The notes under the pieces: generated by a model
What the model was told of the DNA's origin: nothing
Database searches by the model: none
The model's input: only the letters and a program-made list of their open reading frames with translations
Shown here: positions 18,018 through 26,288 of the stretch, piece after piece
How positions within the stretch are numbered: the stretch's first letter is position 1
Layout: each line of letters begins with the position of its first letter
Made by a program: the position numbers and the translations under genes
Source: Lactobacillus panisapium
GTDB lineage: Bacteria > Bacillota > Bacilli > Lactobacillales > Lactobacillaceae
Direction: 5' to 3'
Length of the DNA: 64,000 nt
Assembly: GCF_019469265.1 (NCBI RefSeq)
Contig: NZ_CP048268.1
Coordinates: 1,939,001-2,003,000, forward strand

Positions 18018-18782
18018 CTAGAAGCGCTTTTTCCGGAAAATTAGATAGCCAATGATAAAAAAGATCATGATGTAAATTATTGATCCAAGCAAAATTTGCG
18101 GGTTATTCAAATGCGTTGTTAATACATACATACTGTAATTGGCATATTGTCTAGTCAAGTCAATCATGTTAAAGGGATTCCACTTCATCACTTGAATTAG
18201 CATATGTCTGTTCATTAAACTGGCAGAAATGCTCTGTCCCATAAATGTAACTAACAAGCTGACTGTAATGACAATCGCATTGTTATTAATTATGCAAGAC
18301 AGCAGGAAGACAATCGTAATAATTAACATTGTTGAGATTAGGTCAATTGCAGAAGTCGCAAGCATGTTAATCCAAACCGGTTGATGATAGAGATAAATCG
18401 TATTCCAATCTACATTGTATCTAAAGATTGTGTAACGCAAAACAATGGTATAAAAAATAGCTAGAACATGAAGAAAAATATCGTAAATAAATATTGCAAG
18501 ATATTTTGATAAATAAACTTCAATCTTATTCGCTGATTTGTACAAAAGCGTCAAGATAGCATTATTTTGAAATTCCATCGAAAAGCTAGTTGCACCAACA
18601 ATGACCAAGATAAACATGATAAAGTCAGAGGAGTCAAAGGTTAGTGTTAATAACAACTTTTTAACTTCATCACTTAAAGAAAAGCCTGTAAAAATCATCA
18701 GAAACAATAACAAGATGGCCGAAATCCAGGTGATTTTACGATGAGTCAATTTATATAGTTCTTGTTTAATACTATAAGCCAT
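18018..18782 (-). CDS. ABC-2 type permease (LanG/E-like), second permease of the operon
   Basis: A 254-residue protein with six predicted membrane helices. It starts MAYSIKQELYKLTHRKITWI, the same N-terminal pattern (ELYKL/EVYKF..H.KI) as its neighbour at 18798-19556, so the two are diverged duplicates that would pair as a heterodimer. One ATPase followed by two ~250-residue permeases is the layout of LanFEG-type ABC exporters that protect against lantibiotics, and of some uncharacterised ABC-2 exporters. No lanthipeptide genes are adjacent; the lanthipeptide cluster is 34 kb away. Confidence 0.7.
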   Translation of the reverse strand: MAYSIKQELYKLTHRKITWISAILLLFLMIFTGFSLSDEVKKLLLTLTFDSSDFIMFILVIVGATSFSMEFQNNAILTLLYKSANKIEVYLSKYLAIFIYDIFLHVLAIFYTIVLRYTIFRYNVDWNTIYLYHQPVWINMLATSAIDLISTMLIITIVFLLSCIINNNAIVITVSLLVTFMGQSISASLMNRHMLIQVMKWNPFNMIDLTRQYANYSMYVLTTHLNNPQILLGSIIYIMIFFIIGYLIFRKKRF

Positions 18783-18797
18783 TTTAAAACCTCTTTC

Positions 18798-19556
18798 CTA
18801 AACGCGCCGGTTTTTAAATAAATAATAACCAAGTACTGCAAAGATCAACCCATAAGCGATATTGGCAATAATTAGTTCACTATCTAGCAAGTGCGAAGTT
18901 GACATCAAGGACGTCCTTGTCAGTTGCTGTGATATAAAAATCATGCTCAGGGGATTCCATTTGATAATTCTTACTGCACTGGGAAAAGCCTGCATCAGTG
19001 CACTTGAAAAATCTGCGCCAAAAAATGCTAAAACGATCCCGATGCAGACTACTACCGCGTTATTTCTGGTTAACATGCACAGCATAAAAGATAAACCGGT
19101 AATAAAAAAGGAGTAAATGACTGCCCCCAGCATATTAGTCAAAAGGTCAATAATTAATGAATGCCCGTCAACAGTGGTAATCCAGTCATATTTATGGCCA
19201 ATAAAAAGAAAACTAAACAAAAAAGTAAGAAGAATTGCCGCTAAAGCAAGAACAATACTGTAAAAGAAAATGACCAAAAACTTAGCTAAGTAAATCTTTA
19301 ATTTACTTGAGCTTTTATACATCATCATCATAATCATTCTGTTCTTATATTCCATCGCAAAAAAGGCCGAACCAACTGTAATTATAATTAGCGGGATCCA
19401 TTCAATTGCATCAAAGCCATAGATTAAGAACCTGCGATCTAAAGCCTTACTGGTCAAAATGTTATATAGCATGGCACATAGCAGCACTAACAAACCATAA
19501 AGGGAAATTTTTTCATGATTAAACTTATAAACTTCTTCTTTCAAACTTTTACCCAT
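18798..19556 (-). CDS. ABC-2 type permease (LanE-like), first permease of the operon
   Basis: A 252-residue, six-helix membrane protein beginning MGKSLKEEVYKFNHEKISLYG. It contains SAFFAMEYKNRMIMMMMYKSSSKLKIYLAKFL, which closely parallels the SFSMEFQNNAILTLLYKSANKIEVYLSKYL stretch of the next gene, showing common descent. It lies 5 bp after the ATPase gene and 15 bp before the second permease, so the three are one transcript. Function: export or membrane clearance of a hydrophobic peptide or similar substrate, inferred from architecture only. Confidence 0.7.
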   Translation of the reverse strand: MGKSLKEEVYKFNHEKISLYGLLVLLCAMLYNILTSKALDRRFLIYGFDAIEWIPLIIITVGSAFFAMEYKNRMIMMMMYKSSSKLKIYLAKFLVIFFYSIVLALAAILLTFLFSFLFIGHKYDWITTVDGHSLIIDLLTNMLGAVIYSFFITGLSFMLCMLTRNNAVVVCIGIVLAFFGADFSSALMQAFPSAVRIIKWNPLSMIFISQQLTRTSLMSTSHLLDSELIIANIAYGLIFAVLGYYLFKNRRV

Positions 19557-19561
19557 GATGT

Positions 19562-20461
19562 TTAGCCCCTTTCTTTGTCCAAGATGTTAACAACAATTTG
19601 TTCAAAGTTAGCTTCGATTGGGGCCATTTCTTCTAAGTGAATCCGGTGTTCAAACAGCTCATCTTGAATTTGGAAAATATCTTGGCTGTTAACAGTTAAG
19701 TAGTCATCTTGCGGAGAATAGGCAATACTATTATTTTGCAGGATGCGCATTGCTGCCTCATTATTTTCGGTAATTACCTTATACTTTCTCCGGCTAATTT
19801 CATTAAACTTTTCAATTTCTTGGTTAACAATAATTTTGCCAGAACTAATTAAAATGACTTTAGTCATTACCTTTTGCAGCTCACTTAAAACGTGACTAGA
19901 AATCAAAAATGCTGTGCCTTGATCCGCATACTGCTTGATAAGTTTACGCACGCCAATTGTGGCTTCAATATCTAGGCCATTCATTGGTTCATCTAAAATA
20001 ACTAGTTTAGGATGATTGAGCAATGCGATTGCAATGCCCAGTTTCTGTTTCATACCCAAAGAATAGCCTTTTGACTTGTTATTAATGTATGAGTTCATTC
20101 CTAGAACAGATACGATGCTGTCCAAGTCTTCTTTTTCTCTGGCATATAATTCGAGATTTTGGTGACCTGTCAAAAAAGGATAAATTGCTGGGTGTTCAAT
20201 CAAAGCCCCTACACTACTTAGCGCCTGATGGTTATTTTCAGTTACGCTTTTTTCGTCCATTATGATCGCACCGGTAAACTTCATTAGCCCTAAAATGGTT
20301 TTCATGAGCGTAGTTTTACCTGCTCCATTAGGACCAATTAGTCCTACAATTTCGCCAGCCCTGATACTAAAGGACGCATCGTGAACGATCTTGGTCTTTC
20401 CGATATAAGTATTGACATTTTCAAGATTGAGGATTGTCTTAGATTCTATTTTCATAATCAT
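19562..20461 (-). CDS. ABC transporter ATPase (LanF/BcrA-like)
   Basis: A ~299-residue ATPase with Walker A GPNGAGKTT, signature YSLGMKQKLGIAIAL, Walker B LVILDEPMNGLD, and H-loop ISSHVLSEL. The YSLGMKQ signature and ~80-residue C-terminal extension are typical of the BcrA/LanF branch of ABC-2 exporters. Three possible starts (GTG 20467, ATG 20461, ATG 20455) lie together; I use 20461 because of a weak AGAAAG site. Ahead of it is a perfect inverted repeat at 20508-20537 in the promoter region, so the operon is probably controlled by a repressor. Confidence 0.8.
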   Translation of the reverse strand: MIMKIESKTILNLENVNTYIGKTKIVHDASFSIRAGEIVGLIGPNGAGKTTLMKTILGLMKFTGAIIMDEKSVTENNHQALSSVGALIEHPAIYPFLTGHQNLELYAREKEDLDSIVSVLGMNSYINNKSKGYSLGMKQKLGIAIALLNHPKLVILDEPMNGLDIEATIGVRKLIKQYADQGTAFLISSHVLSELQKVMTKVILISSGKIIVNQEIEKFNEISRRKYKVITENNEAAMRILQNNSIAYSPQDDYLTVNSQDIFQIQDELFEHRIHLEEMAPIEANFEQIVVNILDKERG

Positions 20462-20507
20462 GGTCACTTTCTAAAAAGAAACTCCAGCTTTTAAATATTA
20501 AGTATCA

Positions 20508-20537
20508 AATAGTGTAATATTTATGTATTACACTATT
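20508..20537. promoter_or_regulatory. Inverted-repeat operator of the LanFEG-like operon
   Basis: AATAGTGTAATA and its exact complement TATTACACTATT are separated by 6 bases. The TAGTGTA half-site resembles operators of YtrA-subfamily GntR repressors, which commonly govern such ABC operons. No GntR gene is present in this window. Confidence 0.6.
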
Positions 20538-20599
20538 ACATTACCACAAAACAGACTACTGCTGCAAGTACTCTTTTAGTGGCAAAAAGACGTTAAATA

Positions 20600-20652
20600 A
20601 AAAAAAGCCATCTGACTTCATTAACACAATTGAAGCCAGATAGCCTATTTTT
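20600..20652 (-). terminator. Terminator after the membrane protein gene at 20904
   Basis: TGGCTTCA/TGAAGTCA arms give a ~15-bp stem with one or two mismatches around a 10-base loop, with A/T runs on both sides. The remainder of 20538-20903 shows no ORF or other clear element. Confidence 0.8.
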
Positions 20653-20903
20653 AAGTTAAACCATAGTTACTAAGTCCTGTAAAAACTTATCTTTTTACAT
20701 ACTTACTTGTTTTTTCACCAGCAATTCGTCCTATCTAGAGAAAAATGGTTAAAGAGATTTCTTTCTTTTTTACCTAGAGGGGAAATTTACGTCTAAAACA
20801 CTGATATTACTACGCAATATATTGTTATTTAAGTTTTCCTACTTTCCAATAAAAATCAGTTATTCTTAATGACAGATTAATACATGATAGCCTTTAATAC
20901 GAT

Positions 20904-21731
20904 TTATTTCTTTTGACTTTTAACTATAATTATATATTTATAAATCAACAGAAAGCCAAAAACTAAAAGTAAAATAAAATCTATCCAGCAAGTACTGCTC
21001 CATATATCGTTAGCAATCTTTTGTTGCCTAATTTTTTTCTTTGCAAGTTTATTATGTGCTTTAATTTTAGAAATATTTGAAGATGAGTTTGGGATCATGT
21101 TATAAATAATACTGTTAAGCGCATTAAAAAAGTTATTTGAAAACTTATCAGAATTATTCATCCAATATAAATTAGCTTCTTTAAGTGCTTTGACTTCATT
21201 CCATTTTAAATTTAATGATGGCCTATAAATACTAAATCTTTGATTATAAGTATTGAAGCAGATTATTTTATCCACTGGAACAGCCAATTTTTCATTTATT
21301 TTGTCGTATCCATGTTTCATCTCAAACATTAATTCATCACTATTGTCAGCATAAAATTCATATAGATATAAAGCATCAGGACTATTTGTTTGAAAAGTAT
21401 ACGGCCTAAACTTTTTCAACTTTCCTTTAGTCTTAACCGGTTTATTGGGATCAAGATACTCGTAATTATAGTCAGATAACAGTAATTTTGTATTTACACA
21501 GGCATCTACAGCATTATAATCCTTATTTTTAATCTTTTCATTAAAATCTTCGTCCAAAAAATAATCAACTGAGTTTGAGTCTTTATCAATTATTACAGTT
21601 TCGATAGGTTTTGTTTCTAATTTTATCGCTGTCATAAATCCTGTAACAAAAATTATTACTAAACAAAGTATTCCAATTAAAGCTATTTTCCAAAAGCTCC
21701 AACGTTCTATTTCTCTCTTAAGATTTTTCAT
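20904..21731 (-). CDS. Two-helix membrane protein of unknown function, partner of SLAP gene
   Basis: The 275-residue protein has one membrane helix near the N-terminus (~15-36, WKIALIGILCLVIIFVTGF) and one near the C-terminus (~248-268), with ~200 mostly extracytoplasmic residues between that are Lys/Asp/Asn/Tyr rich. No enzyme motif is visible and I do not recognise the family. It follows the SLAP protein gene by 19 bp on the same strand and shares its terminator, so the two are likely co-expressed and may work together at the envelope. Base composition is AT-rich, as in lineage-specific genes. Confidence 0.55.
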   Translation of the reverse strand: MKNLKREIERWSFWKIALIGILCLVIIFVTGFMTAIKLETKPIETVIIDKDSNSVDYFLDEDFNEKIKNKDYNAVDACVNTKLLLSDYNYEYLDPNKPVKTKGKLKKFRPYTFQTNSPDALYLYEFYADNSDELMFEMKHGYDKINEKLAVPVDKIICFNTYNQRFSIYRPSLNLKWNEVKALKEANLYWMNNSDKFSNNFFNALNSIIYNMIPNSSSNISKIKAHNKLAKKKIRQQKIANDIWSSTCWIDFILLLVFGFLLIYKYIIIVKSQKK

Positions 21732-21750
21732 TTATCAAGTTCTCAAAAAA

Positions 21751-22686
21751 TTAATTTATAAAAGCTGATTTTTTAACATAGTGACCGCCTTTAACAGTAT
21801 AGTATATTTTTTCCTTTAAGCCTACAAAAGGAATACCATAAGTTGTTAGCCATTTATTCTTTTTAACTTTTTTAAATTTCGAGCCATCCATACCCATTAT
21901 ATAAGTATTCCGTTTAAGTTTCCTTGATTTTCCCTTGACATTTACAGAGGGAATATATTTATTTTTTGCAATTTCAATAAAGCCTCTCCCATTAGAAACA
22001 GTAGAATAAAACATATGTACTGTTGATCCCTTTTTTAACAATTTTTTTGAAGGAAAAAAAGCTGCATATTTATCGTTAGGAATATAAACATATGAATTTT
22101 TTCGAAGAGTTATTGTGTCATCACCATATTCTGCGATTTCATTCAATTCATAAATCAGTATATCAATTGAATCATCGGCAGATTTAAATGAAGTTAGAAC
22201 TTGCTCAAAATTTTTAACTATATCGCGATTTTCATTTAGATTACTCATTAGATAGTTATTTACTTCGTTAAATTTTTCAAGATATATCTCTTGATTGTTT
22301 TGATTAAGTATACCATCTAATGTATTGACATCAGAGCAATAATTATCAATTGCTGCTAGTAACTTGCTGCCTTTTATATATGCTTTATTTGAAGCATCAA
22401 GTCCATTAACACTCAATTGACTAGCCATTCGGTTATAATAAATATCACTAACTTCACTTATATATGGTACGTAATCTTTTACAAGCCCCTGGGCGTTTTC
22501 AGTAGCTTGTGATGCCTTATCACGCAAGTTTTTAAAATTCTCTTGGCTTGATTTTGGTAGTTTATTAACATAATCAATAGTTTCCTGCGATACTTCAGAT
22601 GCATATACTGTATGCACAATACTCGTTAAGCTGACAATAAAAGTTATACCAGTCAATAGTTTGATTAACGTTTTTCTTTTATCCAT
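21751..22686 (-). CDS. Secreted SLAP-domain protein with helical N-terminal domain
   Basis: The 311-residue product has a Sec signal (MDKRKTLIKLLTGITFIVSL ... VYA/SE), then ~170 residues of predicted helix (KSSQENFKNLRDKASQATENAQGLV; NQEIYLEKFNEVNNYLMSNLNENRD) without enzyme motifs, and a C-terminal SLAP pair (LRKNSYVYIPNDKYAAF; LKRNTYIMGMDGSKFKK) ending YVKKSAFIN. It should sit on the wall by SLAP binding. It is first in a two-gene unit with the two-helix membrane protein. Function unknown; the helical part could contact that partner. Confidence 0.7.
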   Translation of the reverse strand: MDKRKTLIKLLTGITFIVSLTSIVHTVYASEVSQETIDYVNKLPKSSQENFKNLRDKASQATENAQGLVKDYVPYISEVSDIYYNRMASQLSVNGLDASNKAYIKGSKLLAAIDNYCSDVNTLDGILNQNNQEIYLEKFNEVNNYLMSNLNENRDIVKNFEQVLTSFKSADDSIDILIYELNEIAEYGDDTITLRKNSYVYIPNDKYAAFFPSKKLLKKGSTVHMFYSTVSNGRGFIEIAKNKYIPSVNVKGKSRKLKRNTYIMGMDGSKFKKVKKNKWLTTYGIPFVGLKEKIYYTVKGGHYVKKSAFIN

Positions 22687-22875
22687 TTATATTCTCCAAA
22701 GTCATTAACTCTCTATATATTAAAGTATTTACTCTTAATAAGATTGATTATATCGGCTAAAACTATTATTGACAAGCTTCTTTCTTTATCACTTTTTGTT
22801 AACTAGTCGGATATCTTCTACATTTTGTTGTCAAAAATGGCTTTACTTAATTGTATTTAAAAGTATTAATAGAAA

Positions 22876-22918
22876 CTAAAAGAACTGACTCTGCAAAATA
22901 ACAGAAATCAGTTCTTGG
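22876..22918 (-). terminator. Terminator after the D-Asp ligase-like gene
   Basis: AAGAACTGA pairs with TCAGTTCTT around a ~20-base loop, with TTTT next on the minus strand. Confidence 0.75.
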
Positions 22919-22947
22919 TATTAAATAAATATTAGTCAAGTTCCAAC

Positions 22948-24210
22948 TTATTTATCAAAAAATTGCCCTTTATTAACTTGGTAGTATTTCTTGTAACGAC
23001 CATAGTAATTATGAAACATGTATTTCATCAACAGCCAACGCTTAAAGTTGCGGTCTTTGTCATAAAAGACAGTCGTTCCGCATCGACCCTCATGAATCAA
23101 TTCTTCCGCTAAATTCTTGGCTTCGTTGTCGCGCGCGTATTCCTTAAAGACTTTAACCGGAATTCCTAGCCAAAGGACATGCTTTGACTTTAACTTATTG
23201 CCATAGACCGTTTCCTTGTTTTTCAAGTTGTCATAGACATAGTCATCAACATACCACTTAGCTAAATTGTAGCCATTTAGGGTAACGTAGAAACTTGATC
23301 GTCCTTGACGCAAGTTGATTTCAAAGAACTTGTATTTACCATCCCGCGTATCGTACTTAATATCAAAGTTAGCCATTCCAGTATAATTCAATTTTTCCAA
23401 AAAGGCTTCGACTTGCTCGTAAAGCTTTTCATTGTATTCTGGCAAAATCGCCATGTAGTTCCCGATGGATTGCGGCGTTGGGTCTTCTAAAAGCGGGTGA
23501 CCCATGCACATCATTTTCACGTGATGATCTTTATCAACATAAGCGTTTAAAACGCGCATATTGGAGTCATCACCTGGAATAAAGTCTTGCGCAATTAAAT
23601 CGGCTTGATAGCCGTTGCCGTAGATTTTACCAACAATATCACTCATCTCAGTTTCATTGTGAATGGTAAAGGCCTTTTTCCGGCCTTCAAAATGAACATC
23701 TAGCCAAGATACAGGATCTTCCGGTTTTAATTCGATTGGATAATCAAAGGGGAATTCCAAGTAATTACCAGCCTTAAAGTCAGCCATCGTAATGATCTTT
23801 GTTTTTGGATATGGCAAGCCATATTCTTCCGCAATCTTGTAAAAACCTTCTTTTGAAATCAGTTTTTGCAAAAGATCGTACTTAATATATGGAACAACGA
23901 AAACTTGTTTTAGTTCATCTTGGTGCTTTGATAGTAGTTCGGCATAGCCATCCCCACAAGCAATCAAAATTACCGGTTCATCGTGATCTTGGTAAATTTT
24001 CATTTGCTCCCGCATTACTTCAATGAAGGTCGGGTCTTCGCTAAAGCCGTGGTGCAATTCAACGTTAACGATCTTGGAATAACGCGTAGGCGCTAATTGT
24101 GTATCAGCCAGTGCCTTAACACTAATGCCGTATGCTTCGTTAAAAGACCTGGCCATGCCATAAACATTGATATCACTGCCAAGTAAGATAGGTGTAAAAT
24201 CTTGTTTCAT
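22948..24210 (-). CDS. ATP-grasp ligase, probable D-aspartate ligase for the peptidoglycan bridge
   Basis: The 420-residue protein has an ATP-grasp build: KEGFYKIAEEYGLPYPKT, a substrate-binding FDYPIELKPEDPVSW, QDFIPGDDSNMRV and the metal-binding FEINLRQGRSSFYVT. This resembles the D-aspartate ligase (Aslfm/AslA) group that links D-Asp to the Lys side chain of peptidoglycan precursors in lactobacilli, enterococci and lactococci. It lies 19 bp after an asparagine-synthase gene on the same strand; in lactococci AsnH amidates the bridge D-Asp, so the pair makes sense as D-Asx bridge synthesis. Another amino-acid ligase role is the main alternative. A GGGAG site precedes ATG 24210. Confidence 0.65.
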   Translation of the reverse strand: MKQDFTPILLGSDINVYGMARSFNEAYGISVKALADTQLAPTRYSKIVNVELHHGFSEDPTFIEVMREQMKIYQDHDEPVILIACGDGYAELLSKHQDELKQVFVVPYIKYDLLQKLISKEGFYKIAEEYGLPYPKTKIITMADFKAGNYLEFPFDYPIELKPEDPVSWLDVHFEGRKKAFTIHNETEMSDIVGKIYGNGYQADLIAQDFIPGDDSNMRVLNAYVDKDHHVKMMCMGHPLLEDPTPQSIGNYMAILPEYNEKLYEQVEAFLEKLNYTGMANFDIKYDTRDGKYKFFEINLRQGRSSFYVTLNGYNLAKWYVDDYVYDNLKNKETVYGNKLKSKHVLWLGIPVKVFKEYARDNEAKNLAEELIHEGRCGTTVFYDKDRNFKRWLLMKYMFHNYYGRYKKYYQVNKGQFFDK

Positions 24211-24229
24211 TTGAAAAATCTACTCCCAA

Positions 24230-26179
24230 TTAAACTAATTTTCCTTGTTCAATTAAGCTGGCTACTTCCGGCTGAACGTGTTGGTATTTCTTGACCGTTT
24301 CTTCGTAATCAACAAAGAATAATTTATACCAAACAAGGAATGTATAAATGGTCCAAATCTGACGGCGGTGTGAACCATCACCTTGATAGTTATCATCTAG
24401 CAACTGCAAAATCTTATCTTGCTCGAAAATGTCCTTAACAAATTCTTCGCTGAATAATTCCCGCACTTGCTTGTAAAAACGTGGTTCTTGCAGCCATTCT
24501 TTAATTGGTGTTGGGAAACCAAGTTTTGGCCTTTTAGCCCATTCATCTGGCAAAACTTTTTCTGAAGCTTTACGTAAAGCATATTTAGTATCATGCTTAT
24601 TAACTAAATAATCCGTTGGAATCGAATTAGCCCGTTCCGCAATCTTCTTATCAAGATACGGGACACGTAATTCCAAAGAATGTGCCATTGAAATCTTGTC
24701 GGCCTTTTGCTCAATGTCATTAAGCATAAAGTGATGCAAGTCGATGTACTGCATTTGCCGCACATTATCAAGGTCTTTAACTTTCTTAAAGTCACTTTGG
24801 TAAATGCCATTTACCGTTAGCTTATTGCGATATGATGGCTTCAAAATGCTATTGGCATCTTCTGAAGTAAAAATCGTCGGGTAATCCATATCATAAATCA
24901 CGGATTGACCCACATAGAATTCACTCGGTTCCGCCAAATTAGTGTAGAGGTGAACCTTGCCAGGGAAGTTAGGCATCTTCTTAATCTTGTGCGCTAATTT
25001 AACCCGACTCTTCTTCGGCAACTTCTTACACTGCGAAGTAAAAGCCTTAATAACGCTGTTATGCGTGTGCATGCCGTAGTTGACATAGCCGGCAAACAAT
25101 TCATCCGCACCTTCCCCAGAAAGTGCAACCGTGACATGCTTACGGGCCATTTTACACAGATACCACAGTGGAATAATTGACGGATTGGCATCAGGCTCAT
25201 CCATGTGATACTGCATTTCCGCAAAATCATGCATGGCTTCATCGGCTTTTACCTTATCCGAGAAAAATTTCCACCCCTTCATGTCAGCCAGTGCCTTAGC
25301 CTTAGAGGCCTCATCGTAGGTGGCATCATCAAAAGAAATTGAAAAAACGTCGTCTGGATTCAAGATACTTGTAATGTAACTTGAATCAACCCCTTCAGAT
25401 AAGAAAGCACCAACAGGAACGTCAGCATTATGATAGAGCTTAACTGTTTCTTGCAAGTCCTCATTGATCTTATTGACGGTTTCTTCAAAGCTAAGCGTGT
25501 TAGCCTTATATTCCGCATCCCAATACTGGTGCGTCTTCATTTCACCATCTTTATATTCAAACCAATGACCAGCAGGGAAACGGTAAATTCCCTTAAAGAA
25601 AGTTTCTGTTAAATCATTATATTGGTTCATTAAGTATGGCTTAACAGCTTCAATGTTAAGGCGTCTCTTAAAGCCTGGAAAAGCGAGAAAGCTCTTGATT
25701 TCTGAACCAATCATTAAATGGCCGTTTTCATTGCTATAGTATAGCGGCTTGATTCCAAAGAAATCGCGCGCACCATACAATGTCTGGGTATTATCATCCC
25801 AGATGGCAAAAGCAAACATGCCACGAACCCGTTTGAGCAAGCCATCCATGCCCCACTCTTCAAAGCCATGAAGAAGTACTTCTGTATCAGATTTAGTGGT
25901 AAAAGTATGACCGGCCGCAATCAATTCTTTTCTTAACGGCTTAAAGTTATAGATTTCACCATTAAAAATAATTGCCCGCGTTTTGTCTTCATTATAAATC
26001 GGTTGACTACCGCCACGTAAGTCAATAATTGACAGACGCCGAAAGCCTAAAGCGACTTTATCATTGGTATAGAAACCATCTGAATCAGGACCACGATGCT
26101 TAATTGCCGCCATCATCTTGCCGATAGCAGCTTGTTTATCATTTATTTCTGGATTATAAAATGCGACAATTCCGCACAT
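24230..26179 (-). CDS. asnB: Glutamine-hydrolysing asparagine synthase (AsnB/AsnH type)
   Basis: The 649-residue enzyme begins MCGIVAFYNP, so Cys2 becomes the glutaminase nucleophile. The N-terminal class II amidotransferase domain contains HRGPDSDGFY and FNGEIYNF. The synthetase domain has the PP-loop LSEGVDSSY (Gly at the usual second Gly is Glu-shifted, SEGVDS rather than SGGLDS) and ALSGEGADELFAGY. It either makes asparagine or, as AsnH in lactococci, amidates bridge D-Asp or diaminopimelate-like residues of wall precursors; the downstream ATP-grasp ligase favours the latter. AAGGAAAG precedes the start. Confidence 0.85.
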   Translation of the reverse strand: MCGIVAFYNPEINDKQAAIGKMMAAIKHRGPDSDGFYTNDKVALGFRRLSIIDLRGGSQPIYNEDKTRAIIFNGEIYNFKPLRKELIAAGHTFTTKSDTEVLLHGFEEWGMDGLLKRVRGMFAFAIWDDNTQTLYGARDFFGIKPLYYSNENGHLMIGSEIKSFLAFPGFKRRLNIEAVKPYLMNQYNDLTETFFKGIYRFPAGHWFEYKDGEMKTHQYWDAEYKANTLSFEETVNKINEDLQETVKLYHNADVPVGAFLSEGVDSSYITSILNPDDVFSISFDDATYDEASKAKALADMKGWKFFSDKVKADEAMHDFAEMQYHMDEPDANPSIIPLWYLCKMARKHVTVALSGEGADELFAGYVNYGMHTHNSVIKAFTSQCKKLPKKSRVKLAHKIKKMPNFPGKVHLYTNLAEPSEFYVGQSVIYDMDYPTIFTSEDANSILKPSYRNKLTVNGIYQSDFKKVKDLDNVRQMQYIDLHHFMLNDIEQKADKISMAHSLELRVPYLDKKIAERANSIPTDYLVNKHDTKYALRKASEKVLPDEWAKRPKLGFPTPIKEWLQEPRFYKQVRELFSEEFVKDIFEQDKILQLLDDNYQGDGSHRRQIWTIYTFLVWYKLFFVDYEETVKKYQHVQPEVASLIEQGKLV

Positions 26180-26248
26180 AGCTTATCTTTCCTTAATATT
26201 TGTTTATTCGTTTAATTTATGTTTTTAGTTTAACTTTCTTATTATAGG

Positions 26249-26284
26249 CTAAAAGCCGGGCAAAAACCAAATTGCCCGTCTTTT
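26249..26284 (-). terminator. Terminator after the metallophosphoesterase gene
   Basis: GCCGGGCAA and TTGCCCGTC form a 7-bp GC-rich stem with T runs on both sides (bidirectional). It isolates asnB from the upstream phosphoesterase gene. Confidence 0.75.
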
Positions 26285-26288
26285 TTAA

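Noticed and set aside
19562..20461. LanFEG-like ABC operon as the immunity system of the lanthipeptide cluster
   Set aside because: It is 32 kb away, has a different operator, and does not carry the shared 18-bp motif; no direct link can be shown.
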